Below are positions 58,326-64,000 of a stretch of 64,000 nucleotides of DNA, piece after piece. The DNA lies in contig JAKFYH010000013.1 in the NCBI GenBank assembly GCA_021730945.1, positions 1 to 64,000 of the forward strand. The letters run 5' to 3'. The notes under the pieces are model-generated. The model worked only from the letters and a program-made list of their open reading frames with translations. It made no database searches and had not been told where the DNA came from. The DNA is from Acidobacteriota bacterium (GTDB taxonomy: Bacteria > Acidobacteriota > Vicinamibacteria > Vicinamibacterales > UBA2999). Numbering within the stretch: the stretch's first letter is position 1; the number at the start of each line of letters is the position of its first letter. Both the position numbers and the translations under genes were made by a program.

Positions 58326-58456
58326 TATCGCCGCACCGGCACCCACGGCACCAACCCCTTGGCACCCCTAGGCACCGTACGCACCCCAGACACCTCGGGG
58401 TGCCGGTGAGTGTCGGTGAGTGCCGGTGAGTGCCGGTGAGTGCCGGTGAGTGCCGA
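58326..58456. repeat. GGCACC words followed by 10-bp tandem repeat TGCCGGTGAG
   Basis: ccggcacccacggcaccaaccccttggcacccctaggcaccgtacgcaccccagacacc, then tgccggtgag units at 58401, 58411 (tgtcggtgag), 58421, 58431, 58441, partial 58451. Confidence 0.93.
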
Positions 58457-58476
58457 GAGCTTGTTATGATTAGGAA

Positions 58477-58986
58477 ATGACTACCGCGACATTCGACACT
58501 TCCGAGGGCACCTTCAAGGTCAAGCTGTACGACGACAAGGCGCCCAAGACCGTGGCCAACTTCGTCGGCCTGGCCACCGGCACGCAGGAATGGACCGACC
58601 CCAAGACCAACCAGAAGGTCACCCGGCCGTTCTATGACGGGCTGGTCTTCCACCGCGTGATCGACGGCTTCATGATTCAGGGCGGCTGCCCGATGGGTAA
58701 CGGCATGGGCGGCCCGGGCTACAAGTTCGCCGATGAGTTCGGCACCGGCCTGCGCCACGATCGCGACGGCGTTTTGTCGATGGCGAATTCGGGCCCGAAC
58801 AGCAATGGCAGCCAGTTCTTCATCACCCTGGCGCCCACGCCGTGGCTCGACAACAAGCACGCCATCTTCGGCGAGGTCACGGAAGGCATCGAGATCGTGC
58901 GGGCGATCGGCAAGACCAAGACCGGCGCGCAAGACCGCCCGGCCAAGGAAATTGTCGTGCGCTCGGTCACAATCGCGAAGAGCTAA
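58477..58986 (+). CDS. Cyclophilin-type peptidylprolyl isomerase
   Basis: [31 protein letters not shown]...[36 protein letters not shown]...[18 protein letters not shown]. Confidence 0.97.
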   Translation: MTTATFDTSEGTFKVKLYDDKAPKTVANFVGLATGTQEWTDPKTNQKVTRPFYDGLVFHRVIDGFMIQGGCPMGNGMGGPGYKFADEFGTGLRHDRDGVLSMANSGPNSNGSQFFITLAPTPWLDNKHAIFGEVTEGIEIVRAIGKTKTGAQDRPAKEIVVRSVTIAKS

Positions 58987-59010
58987 GCTCGCCCCCCGTA
59001 GGGGTGTGGG

Positions 59011-59030
59011 ATACCATATTAAATGGTATG
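59011..59030 (+). promoter_or_regulatory. Candidate operator overlapping the antitoxin start codon
   Basis: ATACCATattaaATGGTATg: 7-bp perfect inverted arms ATACCAT/ATGGTAT, the second overlapping the ATG at 59028. Confidence 0.6.
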
Positions 59031-59315
59031 ATCTCTACCATGATTACCACCATGGATTCTGCCGGACGGGTCGTGCTGCCAAAGGCGGCCCGCGATCGCG
59101 CCGACTTGAGACCTGGCGTGGCGATCGAGGTGCGCGTCGTCGACGGCCGCATTGAACTTGAGCCGGCCGCGGCACGGGTGACTGTCGGGAAGCACGGCGG
59201 CTTCTGGGTGGCGACGCCGGTCGACGACGTGCCGACGCTGTCTCAGGACGAGGCCGAGGCCACCCTCGACGCCGTGCGCCTGAGTTCATTGCCGGCGACC
59301 CGAATGGCCGACTGA
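59028..59315 (+). CDS. AbrB/MazE-type antitoxin
   Basis: MISTMITTMDSAGRVVLPKAARDRADLRPGVAIEVRVVDGRIELEPA (swapped-hairpin AbrB signature). Confidence 0.88.
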   Translation: MISTMITTMDSAGRVVLPKAARDRADLRPGVAIEVRVVDGRIELEPAAARVTVGKHGGFWVATPVDDVPTLSQDEAEATLDAVRLSSLPATRMAD

Positions 59316-59743
59316 TGCGGGTCCTGGTCGACACCAACTGCCTGGTGGCGGCGGCGCTCGCGCAGCACGAGCATCACCGGGCGACGGTTTCGGATCTGTC
59401 CCGGCGGCGTGCCGCCGGGCAGACCTTGGTAATGTCGGCCCACGCCTTGCTTGAGGCGTTTGCGGTCTTGACACGGCTGCCCCCGCCGCACCGGCTGGCG
59501 CCGGGAGATGCCCTGACGGTGCTCGACCGCAATTGGGGCGACGCCGAGACCATGGCCCTGACCGCCACCGAAACCTGGCGCGCTCTGCGCGACCTCGCCG
59601 CCGCGAATGTCGGCGGCGGGCGCATCTACGACGGCTGCATTGCCGCCGGCGCGCGCAAAGCCAAATGCGATGAAATCCTGACGTGGAACGTCCGCCACTT
59701 CGCCGCCGCCCAGGGCGTGAGGGCGGTGACTCCCTTGACCTGA
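59315..59743 (+). CDS. vapC: VapC-type PIN-domain toxin
   Basis: MRVLVDTNCLVAAALAQHEHHRATVSDLSRR...GGGRIYDGCIAAGARKAKCDEILTWNVRHF; directly follows the AbrB-type antitoxin. Confidence 0.92.
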   Translation: MRVLVDTNCLVAAALAQHEHHRATVSDLSRRRAAGQTLVMSAHALLEAFAVLTRLPPPHRLAPGDALTVLDRNWGDAETMALTATETWRALRDLAAANVGGGRIYDGCIAAGARKAKCDEILTWNVRHFAAAQGVRAVTPLT

Positions 59744-59785
59744 TTAGATCCTGCAGCGCCAAGGCGAGAAGGGTTATAACAGGGC

Positions 59786-60121
59786 GTGATCTGGGACCAG
59801 GACGCCGAACTCGGCAAAGACCCGCCTGCCTGGTCGCTGACCGGGCGAATGTGCCTGTGGGCCGATGGCTCGCCTGCGCACATCCAGCAGGAGCCATTCC
59901 GCCTGATGCGATCGGGGTGGGAAGCCTACGGGCTGATCCACCGCAGCACGAAGGCCGGCGACAAGCGGCTGCCCATCACCTTGCGGCTCGAACCGGAAGT
60001 GCGGGCGCAGTGGGCAGAGAGTGGCATCGACGCCGTCAGCCACATCTACGAGCAACTCTCCAACTACCTGCTGCTGCGCGAGTGGTACGACGACGACCTG
60101 GGCGTGCTCTACCTGAAGTAG
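59786..60121 (+). CDS. Hypothetical protein
   Basis: MIWDQDAELGKDPPAWSLTGRMCLWADGSPAHIQQEPFRLMRSGWEAYGLIHRSTKAGDKRLPITLRL; coherent ORF. Confidence 0.5.
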   Translation: MIWDQDAELGKDPPAWSLTGRMCLWADGSPAHIQQEPFRLMRSGWEAYGLIHRSTKAGDKRLPITLRLEPEVRAQWAESGIDAVSHIYEQLSNYLLLREWYDDDLGVLYLK

Positions 60122-60124
60122 CGG

Positions 60125-62170
60125 CTACGGCGCGGCCGTGCCCTTGCGAATGGTGTGGTTGCTGCGGTCGGCGATGTAGAGATTGCCGGCCGAATCCACG
60201 GCGATGCCCTTCGGGTTGAAGAATCGCGCCGCGGTGCCGGCGCCGTCGGTCGAGCCCACCGCGGCGGCGCCGCCGGTCGGCGACGCGCCGCCGATGGTCG
60301 TCACCTCTCCAGCCGGGGTGATTTGCCGAATCGCCTGGTTGTCGGTGTCGGCGACAAACACGGTGCCGGTGCGGTCAACGGCAATTCCCGAGGGATAGCG
60401 GAACCGCGCCGCCGCGCCGGCGCCGTCGCTATAGCCCTGGCTGCCGGCGGTGCCCGCCAGCGTCGTCACCACACCGGTCGACGTGACCTTGCGGATGGCC
60501 TGGTTGCCGTGGTCAACCACATAGAGGGTGCCGGTCGAGTCGACCGCCACCGCGAACGGCACCGAGAAACGCGCCTCGGTGCCACTGCCGTCAGCACTTC
60601 CGGGCGTGCCGTTCGCGCCGGCCAGCGTGGTCACCACGCCGGCCGCCGTGATCTTGCGGATCGTGTTCGCCGCCGAGTCCGACACAAAAAGGGTACCGCT
60701 GCCGTCGACGGCAATCCCGAACGGCTGGCTGAAACGCGCGGCCGTCCCGGTGCCGTCGGTCATGCCGCGAGTCATCGCCGCGCCGGCGATGGTGGTGACC
60801 ACCCCGCCGAGCGCGATCTTGCGGATGGTGCTATTCAACGAGTCGGCCACGTAGACGTTGCCGGCGGTGTCCACGGCCACACCGTAGGGCGAATAGAAGC
60901 GCGCCGACGAGCCGGTGCCGTCGGCGCTGCCGTAGCTGCCCGGCGAGCCGGCATAGGTCGTGACCTCACCGTCGACAGAAATCCGCCGAATGACATGCGC
61001 GCCGCTGTCGGCGACGTAGACCACGCCGTTGGCGTCGACCGCGGTCGTGAACGGATCCTCGAAGCGGGCGGCCGCGCCGGTGCCATCCGCGCTGCTCGAG
61101 CGGCCGGCGGCGCCGGCCACGGTGGTCACGACACCCGCGCTGGTGACCGCGCGGATGGTGTCGTTCTCGGCATCGGCCACATACAGCACGCCGGCGGAGG
61201 AGATCGCAATCCCTGATGGGTAGTGAAACCGCGCCGCGGTGCCGCTGGCGTCGGTCGGTCCGGGCGTGGCGACGCCGCCGGCCACCGTCGTGACGACGCC
61301 GCTGGTGGAGATGGCGCGAATCGAGTGCGACCCGTAGTCGGCCACATACACGACGCCGGCCGCGTCCACCGCGACCCCGCGAGGCTCGGACAGCGCCGTA
61401 CCGGTCAGGGTCAGGGTCGTCACTACGCCGGCGGAGGTGATCTTTCGAATCGCCCGGTTGCCGGAATCGGCGACATACACCGTGCCGGCGGCATCCACGG
61501 CGATCCCCATGGGGCCGCGGAACGACGCGGAGGTGCCGGTACCATCGGCGTTGCCGGCGTTGTCGGCGGATCCCGCCAGGGTCGTCACGACCCCAGCACT
61601 CGTGACCTTGCGAATCAGGTGGTTGTCGTAGTCGGCAACATACAGCGTGCCACTCGAGTCGATCGCCACACCGCGCGGCTCGTCGAGCCGGGCGGCGGTG
61701 CCGGTCCCATCGGTGGTGCCGGCGGCGCCACCACCCACGAAGGTCGTCGCCACTCCGGCGGAGGTGACTTTGCGGATGGCGTTGTTCGAGGCATCGGCCA
61801 CGTAGACCGTGCCCGCACTGTCGACCGCGACCCCAAACGGCTCGTTGAAGCGGGCCGCCGTGCCGGTGCCGTTGGTCGAGGCACCAGACCCGGCCGTGCC
61901 GGCAAGCGTCGTCACCACGCCGGCCGGTGTCACCTTGCGAATGGTGTTGTTGCTGGTATCGCCGACATAGAGATTGCCGGCGCTATCGACGGCCACGCCA
62001 CGCGGCGTGTCGAACTGGGCGTCGCCCGCGGTGCCGTCCTGGCTGTTCACCACCGAGCCCGGGGTCCCGGCCAGCGTCGAGAACGTGAAGGTCGCGGCGG
62101 CGAGCCGTACGCCCACCAGCGCCAGCAGTGACAGCGCAAGAATCGACCCGTATCGCAAACAGCGTGGCAT
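60125..62170 (-). CDS. Exported NHL-repeat protein, 12 repeats
   Basis: Twelve units of the form DGTGTAARF..P.GVAVDSAGN.YVADS.N..IRK.T.AGVVTTLAG; unit 5 is shortened. Confidence 0.92.
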   Translation of the reverse strand: MPRCLRYGSILALSLLALVGVRLAAATFTFSTLAGTPGSVVNSQDGTAGDAQFDTPRGVAVDSAGNLYVGDTSNNTIRKVTPAGVVTTLAGTAGSGASTNGTGTAARFNEPFGVAVDSAGTVYVADASNNAIRKVTSAGVATTFVGGGAAGTTDGTGTAARLDEPRGVAIDSSGTLYVADYDNHLIRKVTSAGVVTTLAGSADNAGNADGTGTSASFRGPMGIAVDAAGTVYVADSGNRAIRKITSAGVVTTLTLTGTALSEPRGVAVDAAGVVYVADYGSHSIRAISTSGVVTTVAGGVATPGPTDASGTAARFHYPSGIAISSAGVLYVADAENDTIRAVTSAGVVTTVAGAAGRSSSADGTGAAARFEDPFTTAVDANGVVYVADSGAHVIRRISVDGEVTTYAGSPGSYGSADGTGSSARFYSPYGVAVDTAGNVYVADSLNSTIRKIALGGVVTTIAGAAMTRGMTDGTGTAARFSQPFGIAVDGSGTLFVSDSAANTIRKITAAGVVTTLAGANGTPGSADGSGTEARFSVPFAVAVDSTGTLYVVDHGNQAIRKVTSTGVVTTLAGTAGSQGYSDGAGAAARFRYPSGIAVDRTGTVFVADTDNQAIRQITPAGEVTTIGGASPTGGAAAVGSTDGAGTAARFFNPKGIAVDSAGNLYIADRSNHTIRKGTAAP

Positions 62171-62199
62171 CCCGATCTCCGGTTCGTCCGTTCGTGTGG

Positions 62200-63702
62200 C
62201 TAAGGGTTCTGCAGAATCGCGACGGCGGAGATCGGCGCGATCGCGCCGTCGGTAATCGCCACGTACATCACCTGGAGATCCTGGCTGCCGGTCGGCGTCA
62301 GGAGGTGATAGTCATCGATATACCCTTCGGCGCTGGCGCTCAACTGGTCGCCGTTCGGCCACAGGAACACGACATCACGGGCGGAGGTCTGCGCTTCCCA
62401 ATCTTCAAAGTCGACGACGGTGGGCAATCCCGAAACGCTGCCGTCGGCGAAGATCAGCTTCTTCGGACCCGGGAAGGGCAACGTCGAAGTACCGCGCCCT
62501 TCGGTGACCGACGGATCGCCGTAGTACAGGCGGTAGCGCACGCCGCCGCTATGCAGCGGGAACGCCACCTGCGCGCTGGTGAACATCTTGGGGCAGCCGT
62601 TCGCCTGGTACTGCACCACCCACGCCGCGCCGTCCCACACGGCGTAGACGTGGTTCATCCGAGAGGTCGAGCAGTCGGTGACGGCGTCGGTGGTAAACAC
62701 CATGAACGTGCCCACGGCCATGTCCCAATGGGGCGAGTCGAGCGTGGGCCAGCCCAGCTTGAACTGGCGGGCGTTCAGAATCTTCAGGTTGCCGCCGGCG
62801 TCGCCCTCCACCGCAATCGCCACCGTGGGCGCGCAGCCGCCGCCGGTGGCGTAGTCCGCGACCGTGGTGCAGGTGGTCGCCGACCCGGCGTTGAAGTCCT
62901 GGCCGAAGAAACCGTCGGCGCTGTCGATGTACATCACCCGGGTCTTGCCATCGGCCCCCTGGGCCTCGAAGAACAGCCGCACCTTGCCACCACTCACGCT
63001 CCTGGCCAGGGGCACGCCCTGTCCGGTGGCCACCGACCTGACGAGGCTGCCACCCGACGACAGCGAGGTCAGGCCACTCGACCCGGATCGGCTCGCCAGC
63101 GACAGGTAGCTGTCGGGATTGGCGGCGTCTGCCGGACCGGACGCCACCGCAACCGCGAGCGTCGACGGGTGTACACCCATCGGGCCGTAATAGAACTGCA
63201 CGCGGTTGGCCATGTCGCCGGCATCCGAGCCAAAGCGCGTGGCGCTCAGCCGGGCGTTGCCGTCGGACACGGCCGTGGTCAGGGTGTCGACCGAATTGCC
63301 GGTGCCGCGGAACTGCCAGTACTCGGTGTCGGTTTCGGCGCTGACGCTACTGGCCGCGCTTGATTGGGTGCACGCCTCGTTGCGGCACGAGGTCACGACG
63401 ACGGCATAGGTGGTGAGGGCCTTCAGCCCGGTCAGGGTCAGGCTGGTGGCCGAGGCCGAGGCCGAGGCCTTCACCTCGGTGCCCTGAGCGGTCTCGCGGC
63501 CGACGATTTCGAAGTGGTGGGTCTGGTCACTGGCCGTCGCGCTCCACGACACCAGCAGCTTCGACGACGAGTAGACGGTCCGGCTGCCGGCCGCGGTGGG
63601 GCCGGTCTTGGCGACGGTCACTCCGGTGGGCGCCGACTCGCCGGCGATCGGCGTGGCAGCGATGAGCAATCCCGTGCAGATGGCGACGGCGGCGTGGCGC
63701 AT
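62200..63702 (-). CDS. Exported protein with N-terminal fibronectin type III-like domain
   Basis: Signal peptide MRHAAVAICTGLLIAATPIAGESA; FN3-like KLLVSWSATASDQTHHFEIVGR...SLTLTGLKALTTYAVVVTSC. Confidence 0.7.
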   Translation of the reverse strand: MRHAAVAICTGLLIAATPIAGESAPTGVTVAKTGPTAAGSRTVYSSSKLLVSWSATASDQTHHFEIVGRETAQGTEVKASASASATSLTLTGLKALTTYAVVVTSCRNEACTQSSAASSVSAETDTEYWQFRGTGNSVDTLTTAVSDGNARLSATRFGSDAGDMANRVQFYYGPMGVHPSTLAVAVASGPADAANPDSYLSLASRSGSSGLTSLSSGGSLVRSVATGQGVPLARSVSGGKVRLFFEAQGADGKTRVMYIDSADGFFGQDFNAGSATTCTTVADYATGGGCAPTVAIAVEGDAGGNLKILNARQFKLGWPTLDSPHWDMAVGTFMVFTTDAVTDCSTSRMNHVYAVWDGAAWVVQYQANGCPKMFTSAQVAFPLHSGGVRYRLYYGDPSVTEGRGTSTLPFPGPKKLIFADGSVSGLPTVVDFEDWEAQTSARDVVFLWPNGDQLSASAEGYIDDYHLLTPTGSQDLQVMYVAITDGAIAPISAVAILQNP

Positions 63703-63762
63703 GACGAATCAGACCTCAAGGCGGGTCAAAAGTTAAACGCCCGCCCTCTAAGGTATCGGCCA

Positions 63763-64000
<238 letters not shown>

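Noticed and set aside
58246-58932. 228-aa minus-strand ORF with THRHSPTLTGTHRHS repeats
   Set aside because: Antisense reading of the 10-bp tandem repeat and of the PPIase gene; no support for expression.

Overview
High-GC bacterial chromosome window, most consistent with an Acidobacteriota-like genome (Oar-like TonB receptors, TAT/lipoprotein-rich content); taxonomy is inference only. It holds about 55 supportable protein genes. No rRNA, tRNA, CRISPR or transposase gene was recognised. Main modules: (1) a YHYH/MORN/SCO/YHYH cluster next to a two-component system, a di-haem peroxidase and a TonB receptor (1-8.4 kb); (2) a cobalamin-riboswitch-controlled BtuB-like receptor plus PepSY protein (23.4-27.05 kb); (3) a respiratory cluster with CcoN, a CcoO-CcoP-like fusion and a TsdA-like cytochrome, preceded by paralogous exported proteins and a tandem-duplicated protein (29.5-35.8 kb); (4) two large Oar-like TonB receptors (42.8-49.1 kb); (5) two VapBC-type toxin-antitoxin pairs; (6) glgB, LytS/LytTR, amidase, hydrolases, a 12-repeat NHL protein and the 3' end of argG. 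The most unusual signal is non-coding and 'word-like': many gene borders carry arrays of short words, usually mirrored in inverted orientation. One family, CGGGA/TCCCG phased at exactly 18 bp, occurs in an intergenic inverted array (35.84-36.05 kb) and as an in-frame insertion inside glgB (52.14-52.20 kb). A related TCCCGAC array phased at exactly 21 bp lies in an ABC-F gene (13.90-13.99 kb). A 110-bp REPIN-like inverted repeat (54131-54240) supplies both the start region of glgB and the C-terminus of the adjacent SGNH hydrolase. All calls come from reading the sequence and the supplied ORF track; no database search was possible.
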